A DNA stretch of 64,000 nt. Origin: Nocardia flavorosea NBRC 108225. Its GTDB lineage: Bacteria; Actinomycetota; Actinomycetes; Mycobacteriales; Mycobacteriaceae. Under the pieces are notes generated by a model. It was not told the origin of the DNA and ran no database searches. It saw only the letters and a program-made list of their open reading frames with translations. Each line of letters starts with the position of its first letter. The stretch's first letter is position 1. The DNA is taken from the NCBI RefSeq assembly GCF_001613385.1, contig NZ_BDCG01000017.1:186001-250000 (forward strand), read 5' to 3'. Below, piece after piece: positions 8,592 to 16,760 of this stretch. The position numbers and the translations under genes are program-made.

Positions 8592-8900
8592 ATGAACGCC
8601 ACGAAAGCCCGGTTCGGCCTGCTGATCGCGGCCACTGCACTCGCCCTGGCCGGGTGCACCGAGATCGAACAGGCACTGAACAAGGGCGGCGACACACCCT
8701 GCCGCGAGTACATCGGACAGGACCCCGAAACCAAGCGCGTCACCATCACGAAGTTCCTCGAGGAACAGCACGGGCAAGCACCGACCGGCACCAATGTGGA
8801 TCTGTCCATGGCCGCCGTCGACGGCCTGTGCACGGTCCAGGCCAATGCCGATACCCCCATCGAACGGGCCGATCTGGCCGGAATCTTCATCCGGAAATAG
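8592..8900 (+). CDS. Small secreted lipoprotein, HdeA-like spacing
   Basis: A 102-residue protein with a lipoprotein signal peptide: basic N-terminus, hydrophobic stretch and the lipobox ALAGC. The mature part has two Cys (TPCREYIG and GLCTVQ) about 45 residues apart with a helical pattern between them, reminiscent of the HdeA/acid-stress-chaperone fold and of other small actinobacterial lipoproteins; that resemblance is tentative. AGGAGG at 8579-8584 sits 7 nt before the ATG at 8592, better than a TTG two codons earlier. It is divergent from the F420-dependent enzyme gene. Confidence 0.65.
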   Translation: MNATKARFGLLIAATALALAGCTEIEQALNKGGDTPCREYIGQDPETKRVTITKFLEEQHGQAPTGTNVDLSMAAVDGLCTVQANADTPIERADLAGIFIRK

Positions 8901-9213
8901 CCGGCTGCCACGCCTTCACCACCCCGGCGCCGGGACGAGTCGCGCAGCCGATCGCTCCCCCGCGACCATATGCCCCATACCACAAGAGTTTTCGCCGGAC
9001 CTACGACACCCCCTCGCCCCGGAAAACGGGATACGCAAGAATGTGTTCGCAAAAGTGCTGGCGAAGTAGCGATCCGGATACCGGGCTGCGGCGAGCCGGA
9101 ATCGGTGCGTCCGGCCGGTGCCGGCGCCGGAAACCTAGGTACAAGGAGCGCGCAATGTTTCATCGGATCGGATCGGTAGCGCCACGGTGCCGTGGCGTGG
9201 CACGGAGTTCCTG
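8901..9213. other. Intergenic region with no gene
   Basis: Spacer between the lipoprotein and the DUF779-like gene, somewhat less GC-rich around 8975-9060. No coding motif, tRNA or strong hairpin was seen. It probably carries the promoter of the downstream gene. Confidence 0.5.
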
Positions 9214-9606
9214 ATGGCGTATCGCAGCGACCGGGTGGCGGTAACCGACAGAGCCCGTAACGCGTTACGCGAATTGATCGAACAGCACGGCCCCATCCTG
9301 CTCTACCTGCCCCACCACGACACGGGCGAAGCGGCACCCGACTGGCTGCCCATCCGCGATTTCCGGGCGGCCGAAGACGATATCCTCTTCGGCCGGTTGG
9401 CCTGGCATACCGAACTGTGGATGAGCGCGCAGACATACAAACAATTCGAACGCGACCACCTGACCGTGGACATCCCCGCCGACACCGGTCCACAGGCGGG
9501 CGGCGACGAACCCCCGGCGGATACCGCGGTTTTCCTGTTACGCGCCCGCCGGCTCAGCGCCGCCGAGGCCGCCGCCTCCGAGACCCGCAAACGTAGCCGG
9601 GGCTGA
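9214..9606 (+). CDS. DUF779-like protein lacking the family cysteines
   Basis: A 130-residue protein. Its layout follows DUF779: VAVTDRARNALRELIEQHGPILL, then a loop, DILFGRLAWHTELWMSAQTYKQFERDHLTVDIPADTG, then FLLRARRLSAAE. In the family, a Cys-rich loop (about HQSGGCCDGSSPMCYP) follows HGP; here it reads YLPHHDTGEAAPDWLP with no Cys at all. DUF779 genes often sit beside aldehyde dehydrogenase genes; none is adjacent here. The ATG at 9214 with GGAG at 9205 is chosen over a GTG further upstream. Its function is unknown; loss of a possible metal or redox site is an inference. Confidence 0.6.
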   Translation: MAYRSDRVAVTDRARNALRELIEQHGPILLYLPHHDTGEAAPDWLPIRDFRAAEDDILFGRLAWHTELWMSAQTYKQFERDHLTVDIPADTGPQAGGDEPPADTAVFLLRARRLSAAEAAASETRKRSRG

Positions 9607-9790
9607 ATCCCGATCACGGGCTCCGCGGGCCGGGCAAGAATTCCGGCCCGCGCGAACGGTCCTCGGCAGAGGCCACCCCGACCCGATCCCGGATAGGTCC
9701 ACACCGTTTACCCCGCTGTCGGTCGCGAGGTCGACGGAAGTCCTGTTCAATGGGATCCGATGTGCCGGAAGCGGGTCGAGAGGTTACCTT

Positions 9791-12145
9791 GTGGCGATGT
9801 TCAGAGCGAGGCTCGGTGTCCGCGCCCGGATCCTGGCGATCGCGCTCATCCCGAGTTTGACCCTGTTGGTGGCCGGTGTGGGCGCGACCGGCTATCTGAT
9901 CGACCAGGGCCAGCACGACCGCCAGGTGACCGAAGCGATGCGGGCAGCCTCCGGACCCACCCGCACGGTGTACGAGATCGTTCAGAACGAACGCCGGCTC
10001 ACCCTCGCCTACCTCGCCGGGGACTCGACCGCCGCCGATGCGCTGGACGCCGTACGACCCGACAGCGAACAGGCGCTACGCGGCCTCCTCGACGCCTCGC
10101 ACCAGCTACGTAGCCTGCAACCCGACCAGATCACCGATGATGTCGGCTCGTTCGCCACACTCATCCAGCAACTGGGCAATATCCGGGGCGCCGTGGACAG
10201 CCGTGCGGTCTCCGCGGGTGACGCCTACACCTTCTACGCGCGTCTGCTCGACGCACTCGCGGCCGGTGCGCAGATCTCGCAGTCCTTCGCGCCGGATGCA
10301 CATTCGGCCACGCAACTCACCCTCACCACCCGCATCATGCATATGCTCGAGGCGACCTCCCGCAGCCATGCCCTGGCCGGGGCTGCGCTGCGGTCCGGCC
10401 GGCCGGTGGCGCTGCCCGAGGAATACATCCAGCAGACCGGCTTCTACCACACCGAAACCGCTCTGCTGGCTCGCGAGCTCGCCCCAGAGCTCGGTGAGCG
10501 GCTGAACAATCTGCTCAGCAGCCCGCAGTGGCAGCTGCTGACCCGCACCGAGAACACCCTCATCGCCCGCAGCCTCCCGAGCGCGGACGACGACAGCGCC
10601 TCGGCCCTGCCGCCCGCCCAGTTCGCCGCCTGGCAGGACGCGGCCGAGCATCTCGATCACGAGATGCTCGAACTATGGGACGCGCAGAACGTGGTCATGC
10701 AGGAGGCCTCGCTGGACGCGGCGGCCCGCACCACGACGCAATCGCTGCTGATCGGGCTCGCCGTGCTGGTGATCTCCGCGGCGGCGTTCGGGATATCCCT
10801 GGTACTGGCCAACCGGTTCATCCACCGCCTGGTGCGGTTGCGTGACCATACGCTGGCCCTGGCCGACGAGCGACTGCCGGATATGCTCGACCGGCTCCGC
10901 GCCGGGGAGGACGTCGACGACACCGCGGCCGCGGCGAAACTCGATTTCGGCCGTGACGAACTCGGCGCGGTGGCCACCGCATTCGAGCATGCGCACGCAG
11001 TAGCCGTGACGGCCGCCGTCACCGAAGCCCGCAACCGGGAAGGCGTCAAATCGATCTTCCTGAACATCGCGCACCGCAGCCAGATCGTGGTGCACAAACA
11101 GCTCGAGATCCTCGACGAGGCCGAACGGCGCGAAGAGGATCCGGCAATGCTGGACGTATTGTTCAAACTCGACCATCTGGCCACCCGCGAACGCCGTAAC
11201 GCGGAGAACCTCATCGTGCTCGGCGGCGGGAAACCGGGCCGCCAGTGGCGCACCCCGGTACCGCTGGTGGATCTGGTGCGCAGCGCGGTCGGCGAAACCC
11301 AGGACTATCCGCGGGTGCGCCTGGCCCGGCTGCCCGAGTTGCGGGTGGCGGGCAGCGCGGTCGGCGATCTCATCCACCTGCTCGCCGAACTCGTCGACAA
11401 CGCGACCTCTTTCTCACCGCCGCAATCGCGAGTCCAGGTGACCGGGTCGGTCATCGGCAAGGGCGTGGCCGTCGAGATCACCGATCAGGGCATGGGGATC
11501 CTGGCCGACAGCCGTGACCGGCTCAACGAGATCCTGGAAAGCCCGCCCGATTTCGAGGTCGCGTCACTGCAGCGGGATTCGCGGCTGGGGATCTTCGTCG
11601 TCGCGCAGCTGGCCCACCGGCACGGTATCTCGGTACGGCTGTGGGAATCGGAGTACGGCGGTGTGCGCGCGGTCGTGATCGTTCCGTCTGCCCTGCTCAC
11701 CGACCCCGCGGAGGAGACCGCACCGCTGACGGGATTGGCGCGACCGGCCGCCCCGGTCCCGCCCCCGGCACCCGAGGAGCGCGCCGAAGCCCCGGCGGCC
11801 ACCCTCGTCGAGGACCGCCCGCGGCCGCCCGGCCGCCCCGATCCGGCGCCTCCGGACGCCGCGCCGGCGGAGAGCGGCACGTCCACCACCGAACCGAAGG
11901 TGCTGCCCGACGGTCGTCCGGCTTTACCACGCCGCACCAGGCAGGCTAAAGTCGCACCGCGACCGGAAGATTCGGGCGCCCAGCAGGCCGCAACGGCGCG
12001 GCCGCGCTCGGCCGAACAAGCCCGAGATCTGATGGCGGCGATCGAGAACGGTACCCGGCAGGGCCGCAGGCCTCTGCCCGCCACGGATTCCGGCACCGCG
12101 ACCCCGGTGCCGGACGGCGCATCCCCGGATGAACAGGAAGGCTAA
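9791..12145 (+). CDS. cvnA: Conservon sensor histidine kinase (CvnA-type) with nitrate/sulfonate-sensing domain
   Basis: A 784-residue membrane kinase and first gene of a four-gene conservon. A helix at about 12-35 and another at about 315-340 flank a 280-residue extracytoplasmic helical domain of the NIT type. A HAMP-like linker follows. The dimerisation helix has HRSQIVVHKQLEILD and RRNAENLIVLGG, and the ATPase domain has LAELVDNATSFSPPQ and EITDQGMGI. The last 150 or so residues are Pro/Ala-rich and probably disordered. The GTG at 9791 is preceded by GAGAGG at 7-nt spacing. Cvn systems are thought to work as membrane-associated, G-protein-like signalling complexes; the signal is unknown. 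Confidence 0.88.
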   Translation: MAMFRARLGVRARILAIALIPSLTLLVAGVGATGYLIDQGQHDRQVTEAMRAASGPTRTVYEIVQNERRLTLAYLAGDSTAADALDAVRPDSEQALRGLLDASHQLRSLQPDQITDDVGSFATLIQQLGNIRGAVDSRAVSAGDAYTFYARLLDALAAGAQISQSFAPDAHSATQLTLTTRIMHMLEATSRSHALAGAALRSGRPVALPEEYIQQTGFYHTETALLARELAPELGERLNNLLSSPQWQLLTRTENTLIARSLPSADDDSASALPPAQFAAWQDAAEHLDHEMLELWDAQNVVMQEASLDAAARTTTQSLLIGLAVLVISAAAFGISLVLANRFIHRLVRLRDHTLALADERLPDMLDRLRAGEDVDDTAAAAKLDFGRDELGAVATAFEHAHAVAVTAAVTEARNREGVKSIFLNIAHRSQIVVHKQLEILDEAERREEDPAMLDVLFKLDHLATRERRNAENLIVLGGGKPGRQWRTPVPLVDLVRSAVGETQDYPRVRLARLPELRVAGSAVGDLIHLLAELVDNATSFSPPQSRVQVTGSVIGKGVAVEITDQGMGILADSRDRLNEILESPPDFEVASLQRDSRLGIFVVAQLAHRHGISVRLWESEYGGVRAVVIVPSALLTDPAEETAPLTGLARPAAPVPPPAPEERAEAPAATLVEDRPRPPGRPDPAPPDAAPAESGTSTTEPKVLPDGRPALPRRTRQAKVAPRPEDSGAQQAATARPRSAEQARDLMAAIENGTRQGRRPLPATDSGTATPVPDGASPDEQEG

Positions 12146-12565
12146 GTGTCAACTTCCACTCAAGGTGACCTGAACTGGCTGCTCGACGATCTCGTCGAGC
12201 GACTCGCGGGGGTCCGGCTGGCGGTCGTACTGTCCACCGACGGAATGCTGCTCGGCCACTCCTCGAAAATGGATCGCACCGAAGCAGAGCATTTCGCCGC
12301 GATGTCGTCGACCCTGCACGGCCTCGCACGTAGCGCGGGCGCACGATTCGAGGGCGGTAACGTCCGGCAGGCGGTGATCGAACTCGATCGAGCTGTCCTG
12401 TTCGTGACCTCCGCCGGCGATAACGCCTGTATCGCGGTCCAGGCGGCCGCGGACGCCAACCTCGGCATGGTGGCCTACGAGATGAACCTGACCGTACAGC
12501 GCGTCGGTACCCATCTCTCGACCAGTTCCCGCAGCGGAACCGGGGACCGACCACAGCAACCGTGA
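12146..12565 (+). CDS. cvnB: Roadblock/LC7 domain protein (CvnB-type)
   Basis: A 139-residue roadblock/LC7 protein, second in the conservon. It begins immediately after the kinase stop with a GTG. Typical motifs are LNWLLDDLVERLAGVRLAVVLSTDGMLL near the start (a helix plus a strand) and NACIAVQAAADANLGMVAYEM near the end. Proteins of this family act as regulators or scaffolds of small GTPases, here presumably the CvnD GTPase encoded two genes downstream. It is tightly coupled by translation to its neighbours. Confidence 0.92.
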   Translation: MSTSTQGDLNWLLDDLVERLAGVRLAVVLSTDGMLLGHSSKMDRTEAEHFAAMSSTLHGLARSAGARFEGGNVRQAVIELDRAVLFVTSAGDNACIAVQAAADANLGMVAYEMNLTVQRVGTHLSTSSRSGTGDRPQQP

Positions 12566-12581
12566 GAACAGCGATACGGCG

Positions 12582-12956
12582 ATGACCGGTACACGGGATT
12601 CCTGGTTCGACGACGATGCCGGACCGCTGGTGCGGCCGTATGCGATCACCCGGGGCCGGACCGTCGGTGCCGGACACGATCTGGATATGCTCACGATCGT
12701 GGTCAGAGCTCGCGGAGCCCCGCCACTACGTCGTACCGAACCCGAATATCTCGATATCGTGCAGTTGTGCACGGAACCACAGACAGTGGCGGAGGTGGCA
12801 GCCGCCTTGAAACTGCCGCTGGCGGTGACCAAGATTCTCGTCGGAGATCTGATCGGTGACAGCCATCTGATCTTCCGGACTCCGGTGCAGATGGAGTCCG
12901 GCCCCGGCGACTTCAACATATTGCGAGCGGTACTGGATGGAATCCGAAAAATTTGA
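12582..12956 (+). CDS. cvnC: DUF742 protein (CvnC-type)
   Basis: A 124-residue protein matching DUF742. The conserved N-terminal motif is WFDDDAGPLVRPYAITRGRT and the middle reads EPEYLDIVQLCTEPQTVAEVAAALKLPLAVTKILVGDLI, a winged-helix-like region. It ends LRAVLDGIRKI, as in many CvnC proteins. It is third in the conservon, and its last 20 nt overlap the start of the GTPase gene. Its biochemical role is not established; the helix-turn-helix-like pattern hints at nucleic acid or protein binding. Confidence 0.92.
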   Translation: MTGTRDSWFDDDAGPLVRPYAITRGRTVGAGHDLDMLTIVVRARGAPPLRRTEPEYLDIVQLCTEPQTVAEVAAALKLPLAVTKILVGDLIGDSHLIFRTPVQMESGPGDFNILRAVLDGIRKI

Positions 12957-13557
12957 CCCTGCCCGGATCGACCCCGCGGCGCCGGCCCTGGCCGCGTCGG
13001 TCAAGGTCCTCATCGCCGGCGGCTTCGGCGTCGGTAAAACCACCATGGTGGCCTCGATCAGCGAGATTCCGCCGCTGCGGACCGAGGAGATGATCACCGA
13101 ACTCAGTACCGGGATCGATGATCTGTCGGGTGTCGAATCCAAGACCACTACGACGGTGGCGCTGGACTTCGGCCGGATCACCATCGACAAGGACCTGGTG
13201 CTGTACCTGTTCGGGACGCCCGGCCAGGACCGGTTCTGGTTCCTGTGGGACGAACTGGCACGGGGCGCGCTGGGGGCGGTGGTCCTGGCCGATACGCGCC
13301 GGCTCGGGAACTCCTTCGCCGCCATCGACTATTTCGAACGCCGCGGCCTGCCGTTCCTCGTGGCGGTCAACTGTTTCGACGGTGCCCCGCGCTACACCGT
13401 GGACGAGGTCCGGGATGCTCTCGATCTCGACGGCTCGATGCCGGTGATGCTCTGCGATGCCCGTGATCGGGTATCGGCGAAGAATGTGCTGCTCAGCTTG
13501 ATCGAGTACCTGATCGATCGGGCCACCCGGCCGGATCTGACGGCCAATCCCGGGTGA
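12937..13557 (+). CDS. cvnD: Conservon small GTPase (CvnD-type)
   Basis: A 206-residue ATP/GTP-binding protein. The P-loop is GGFGVGKTTMVASI (from about residue 28), the switch II motif is LFGTPGQDRFWF, and the guanine-recognition strand appears as VAVNCFD. This is the small Ras-like GTPase that completes the conservon. It likely cycles between the membrane kinase and the roadblock partner. Its start lies inside the DUF742 gene (20-nt overlap), which implies translational coupling. The P450 gene found after some conservons is absent; a NUDIX gene converges instead. Confidence 0.93.
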   Translation: MESEKFDPARIDPAAPALAASVKVLIAGGFGVGKTTMVASISEIPPLRTEEMITELSTGIDDLSGVESKTTTTVALDFGRITIDKDLVLYLFGTPGQDRFWFLWDELARGALGAVVLADTRRLGNSFAAIDYFERRGLPFLVAVNCFDGAPRYTVDEVRDALDLDGSMPVMLCDARDRVSAKNVLLSLIEYLIDRATRPDLTANPG

Positions 13558-13645
13558 TCCGCCGACGGAGTCGCTCGCCGGCTCCGCCTGAGCGCGTCAC
13601 CTTCGCCGCAATCCGAGGGCTGCCGATCGGCACCCCTCGGCGTTC

Positions 13646-13692
13646 ACGGCCGGCACGGTGCGGGAAAGCGCCGCGTAACCGTGCAGGGCCGT
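13646..13692. terminator. Bidirectional hairpin between cvnD and the NUDIX gene
   Basis: ACGGCC-GG-CACGGT (13646-13659) pairs with ACCGTGC-AG-GGCCGT (13678-13692): about 13 bp with a small bulge and an 18-nt loop. It lies between two convergent genes, so it probably ends both transcripts. Confidence 0.55.
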
Positions 13693-13713
13693 CGCAACAG
13701 ACGCAGCCGGTAC

Positions 13714-14118
13714 TCAGTGCAGGGCGCCCGCCGTGTGTAGTTCGTCGAACAGCAGCTGGTCCACGGGTGGTACATGCGGTCGATCCGCGTAGCCGAACCA
13801 GGCGATTTCGGCGATTTCGCTGCTCGCGGTCAGCTGTCCCCGGTACTCGGCGCGGTAGCAGCTCATCCGCACCCGGGCCGTACCGTCGACGGCCTCGTAG
13901 ACGCCCACCGGTTCGACGGTTTCGGTGACCAGTGCGACGGTGAGCTCTTCGGCGATCTCGCGCACCAGCGTCTGTTCATCGGATTCGCCCGCTTCGCGTT
14001 TTCCGCCCGGAATGTAGAAGATCTCCTTACCCGACGGGCGAGCGCACAGGATCCGCCCGTCCACGATCAGGACCCAGGCCACCGTATCGATGAGCTCACC
14101 GACCAATTCGTCCATCAC
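13714..14118 (-). CDS. NUDIX hydrolase
   Basis: A 134-residue protein with a complete NUDIX box, GKREAGESDEQTLVREIAEE (Gx5Ex7REUxEE), which binds Mg and hydrolyses a nucleoside diphosphate linked to another moiety. The N-terminal segment VAWVLIVDGRILCARPSGKEIFYIPGG and the late tryptophan in EIAWFGYADRP fit small MutT-like housekeeping enzymes. The substrate is not predictable. It is convergent with the conservon and divergent from the receiver-domain gene. Confidence 0.9.
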   Translation of the reverse strand: MMDELVGELIDTVAWVLIVDGRILCARPSGKEIFYIPGGKREAGESDEQTLVREIAEELTVALVTETVEPVGVYEAVDGTARVRMSCYRAEYRGQLTASSEIAEIAWFGYADRPHVPPVDQLLFDELHTAGALH

Positions 14119-14202
14119 GCCGGCAGCTTAGACCAGCGCCGCGCGCGGACCATCTCGGCCAAGCCGGCCCCAACCGCGCGGTCGCGGACGTACCATGCGG
14201 AC

Positions 14203-14613
14203 GTGGCCGATGTGAATCCTCCCGCCGTGTTGCGAGTCCTGGTCTACAGCAACGATGCCGACACCCGGAGTCAGGTGATGCTGGCGCTCGGGCGCCGCCC
14301 CCATCCGGATCTCCCCCCGCTCGAGTACCTCGAGGTCGCCACCGCTGCGGTGGTACTGGAGCGGATGGATGCCGGCGCGGCCGATCTCGCCGTTCTGGAC
14401 GGAGAATCCGCCCCGGTCGGCGGGATGGGGCTGGCCAAACAGCTCAAGGACGAGCTCGCCGAATGCCCGCCGCTGATCGTGCTCACCGGCCGCGCCGACG
14501 ATGCGTGGCTGGCGAACTGGTCGCGTGCCGAGGCGGTCGCGTCCCATCCCATCGATCCGCTGCGGCTCACCGAGATCGTGGTCGACCTGCTGCGCCGACG
14601 CCCGGCCGCCTGA
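14203..14613 (+). CDS. Atypical receiver-domain protein upstream of nuo (Rv3143-like)
   Basis: A 136-residue stand-alone receiver domain with no output domain. The phospho-acceptor position is kept (DLAVLDGESAP), but the first acidic pair is altered (VLVYSNDADT) and the usual Lys near the end is replaced by His (ASHPIDPLRL), so phosphorylation chemistry may be impaired. Conserved blocks GMGLAKQLKDEL and LTGRADDAWLANWSRAEA resemble mycobacterial Rv3143, which also lies just upstream of nuoA. That synteny suggests a role tied to complex I or respiration. GTG 14203 is chosen; GTG 14212 is an alternative. Confidence 0.78.
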   Translation: MADVNPPAVLRVLVYSNDADTRSQVMLALGRRPHPDLPPLEYLEVATAAVVLERMDAGAADLAVLDGESAPVGGMGLAKQLKDELAECPPLIVLTGRADDAWLANWSRAEAVASHPIDPLRLTEIVVDLLRRRPAA

Positions 14614-15034
14614 GCGCGTCGAACCCGGCAGCGGTAGCGGAGCATCGGCGTGCGCAGGACTGGAGTTCAGCGCTCTGGATAAGCCTGAGCACGTCGCGGT
14701 CGCAGCGTCACCGAGTAGGGCTCACACTCCAGGCGCAATCTGATACAGCCCGAGCCGATTAGGTTCATTCGCTCATAAATCTCAGTCCCGAATTCGATCA
14801 AACCGGTCTGTGAATCCCCGTTCTCCCTGCCGCAACAGTTGTAGGCTGTGCTGTAGCTCACATGAGCGCGGGAGATGATATATACCCGCGACGCCTGAAT
14901 CTGCCCCCAGCCCATTCTCGTTTCCGGGGCAGCTCCCGGCGGCGCGGGCCGTACCCATCGACCGCCCGGCCCCGTACGCGGGCCCCGCGGCACAACCGCC
15001 GGGTCCGGAGTTCACAAGGAGGGGAAGCGCAGTC
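14614..15034. other. Leader/promoter region of the nuo operon
   Basis: About 420 nt without a gene. It is notably less GC-rich from 14740 to 14890 and contains the CRP/GlxR-type site at 14847-14862 and an AT-rich GATATATACC stretch (about 14877-14886) that could serve as a -10 region. AAGGAGG at 15016-15022 precedes the nuoA GTG by 12 nt. Confidence 0.65.
14847..14862. promoter_or_regulatory. CRP/GlxR-type binding site upstream of nuoA
   Basis: The 16-mer TGTGCTGTAGCTCACA matches TGTGA-N6-TCACA with a single mismatch (C for A) and also has the central TA of the GlxR/mycobacterial CRP consensus. If transcription starts near 14893, the site is centred about 38 bp upstream, close to a class II activator position. 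cAMP control of nuo is an inference. Confidence 0.6.
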
Positions 15035-15415
15035 GTGAACACCGAACTGCCGATATTGGTCCTCGGCGCGGTTGCCGCCGCGTTCGCGGTCATCTCGGTC
15101 CTGATCGCCGGCCTCATCGGCCCGAAACGCTATAACCGCGCGAAACTACAAGCCTACGAATGCGGTATCGAACCGACCCCGCATGCAGTGGCCGGGGGTG
15201 CGGGAAGCACTACCGGGCAACGTTTTCCGGTGAAGTACTACCTCACCGCGATGCTTTTCATCATTTTCGATATCGAGATCGTGTTCCTCTACCCGTGGGC
15301 GGTCCATATCGATGCGCTCGGGGTGTTCGGCCTGGTCGCGATGGCATTGTTCATCGTCAACGTCTCGGTCGCCTACGCCTACGAATGGCGGCGCGGCGGC
15401 CTCGGCTGGGACTGA
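15035..15415 (+). CDS. nuoA: NADH-quinone oxidoreductase subunit A
   Basis: A 126-residue membrane subunit of respiratory complex I, which passes electrons from NADH to menaquinone and pumps protons. Three helices are visible (about 5-27, 67-90 and 95-116). The conserved loop [15 protein letters not shown] between TM1 and TM2 holds the Cys involved in the active/deactive region, and [25 protein letters not shown] is diagnostic. The start is GTG with AAGGAGG upstream. It is the first gene of the 13-gene operon; nuoB follows after 68 nt. Confidence 0.97.
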   Translation: MNTELPILVLGAVAAAFAVISVLIAGLIGPKRYNRAKLQAYECGIEPTPHAVAGGAGSTTGQRFPVKYYLTAMLFIIFDIEIVFLYPWAVHIDALGVFGLVAMALFIVNVSVAYAYEWRRGGLGWD

Positions 15416-15483
15416 GCCGCGAACCTCCGATCAGCCGCGGTCCGCGTTCCGGCGCGGGCCCATAGCCCAGGGAGTAGTCGGAT

Positions 15484-16038
15484 ATGGGTTTGGAAGAGAA
15501 ACTGCCCAGCGGGTTCGTACTCAGCACGGTCGAGGCCATGGCGGGGTACATGCGCAAGGGATCGCTGTGGCCGGCGACGTTCGGTCTGGCCTGCTGCGCC
15601 ATCGAGATGATGGCAACCGGCGGCGGCCGGTTCGATTCGGCTCGTTTCGGTATGGAGGTTTTCCGCGCCTCGCCGCGGCAGGCCGATCTGATGATCGTCG
15701 CGGGCCGGGTCAGCCAGAAGATGGCGCCGGTACTGCGACAGGTCTACGACCAGATGACCGAGCCGAAATGGGTACTGGCCATGGGAGTCTGCGCATCATC
15801 GGGCGGAATGTTCAACAACTACGCGATCGTGCAGGGTGTGGACCACGTGGTGCCGGTCGATATCTACCTGCCGGGTTGCCCTCCGCGACCGGAGATGCTG
15901 CTCAACGCGATCATCGCCCTGCACGACAAGATCCAGCACACCCCGATGGGGGTGAATCGCGCCGAGGCGATCCGGGCTGCGGAGCAGGCCGCCCTCGCCG
16001 CGACCCCGACGATCCGGATGGAGGGTCTGCTGCGATGA
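15484..16038 (+). CDS. nuoB: NADH-quinone oxidoreductase subunit B
   Basis: A 184-residue peripheral subunit that carries cluster N2, the last Fe-S centre before quinone. Key residues are the tandem Cys in [12 protein letters not shown], the Cys in [15 protein letters not shown] and the Cys in [13 protein letters not shown]. The frame begins at ATG 15484 after AGGGAG. Its stop overlaps the nuoC start (ATGA). Length and motifs are typical of actinobacterial NuoB. Confidence 0.98.
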   Translation: MGLEEKLPSGFVLSTVEAMAGYMRKGSLWPATFGLACCAIEMMATGGGRFDSARFGMEVFRASPRQADLMIVAGRVSQKMAPVLRQVYDQMTEPKWVLAMGVCASSGGMFNNYAIVQGVDHVVPVDIYLPGCPPRPEMLLNAIIALHDKIQHTPMGVNRAEAIRAAEQAALAATPTIRMEGLLR

Positions 16039-16760
16039 GCACCGACCGTCCCGAATCCACCGACAGCCGAGCCGTCGAACCGGAACAGCCCATCGGGCCG
16101 AACGACGAGGTGATCGGCCGCCGCCGCGGTATGTTCGGCATCTCCGGTAGCGGTGACACCTCCGGGTACGGGCGCCTCGTGCACGAGATCGCCCTGCCGG
16201 GTGGTACTCCCCCGCCCTACGGGGGCTATTTCGATACGGTCGTCGACCTGTTGCGCACCGCACTGGACACCGGCGCCGGTTTCGACGCGGCGATCGAAAA
16301 AGTGGTCGTGGACCGCGACGAACTCACCCTGCATGTGCGCCGGGACCATCTGGTGGCGGTGGCACGGGCGTTACGCGACGATCCCGCCCTGCGTTTCGAA
16401 CTGTGCCTCGGAGTCAGCGGCGTGCACTACCCCGACGAAACGGACCGCGAACTGCACGCCGTCTACCACCTGAACTCGATCACCCACGGCCGGCGGCTGC
16501 GCCTCGAGGTGGCGGCACCCGATACGGATCCGCATATTCCCTCGCTGTATCGCGTGTACCCGACGTGCGACTGGCACGAACGGGAAACCTACGACTTCTT
16601 CGGTATCCGGTTCGACGGGCATCCCTCGCTGACCCGGATCACCATGCCCGACGACTGGCGCGGTCACCCACAGCGCAAGGACTACCCGCTCGGCGGGATA
16701 CCGGTCGAATACAAGGGCGCGCGCATTCCGCCGCCCGATGAGCGGAGGGCCTACAGCTGA
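16035..16760 (+). CDS. nuoC: NADH-quinone oxidoreductase subunit C
   Basis: A 241-residue subunit of the hydrophilic arm. It has an acidic actinobacterial N-terminal extension of about 60 residues and then the core, ending in the family signature [31 protein letters not shown] plus [16 protein letters not shown]. The start ATG at 16035 overlaps the nuoB stop by 4 nt; a longer upstream frame is out of keeping with the family. It is separate from NuoD, unlike the fused NuoCD of E. coli. Confidence 0.96.
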   Translation: MSTDRPESTDSRAVEPEQPIGPNDEVIGRRRGMFGISGSGDTSGYGRLVHEIALPGGTPPPYGGYFDTVVDLLRTALDTGAGFDAAIEKVVVDRDELTLHVRRDHLVAVARALRDDPALRFELCLGVSGVHYPDETDRELHAVYHLNSITHGRRLRLEVAAPDTDPHIPSLYRVYPTCDWHERETYDFFGIRFDGHPSLTRITMPDDWRGHPQRKDYPLGGIPVEYKGARIPPPDERRAYS

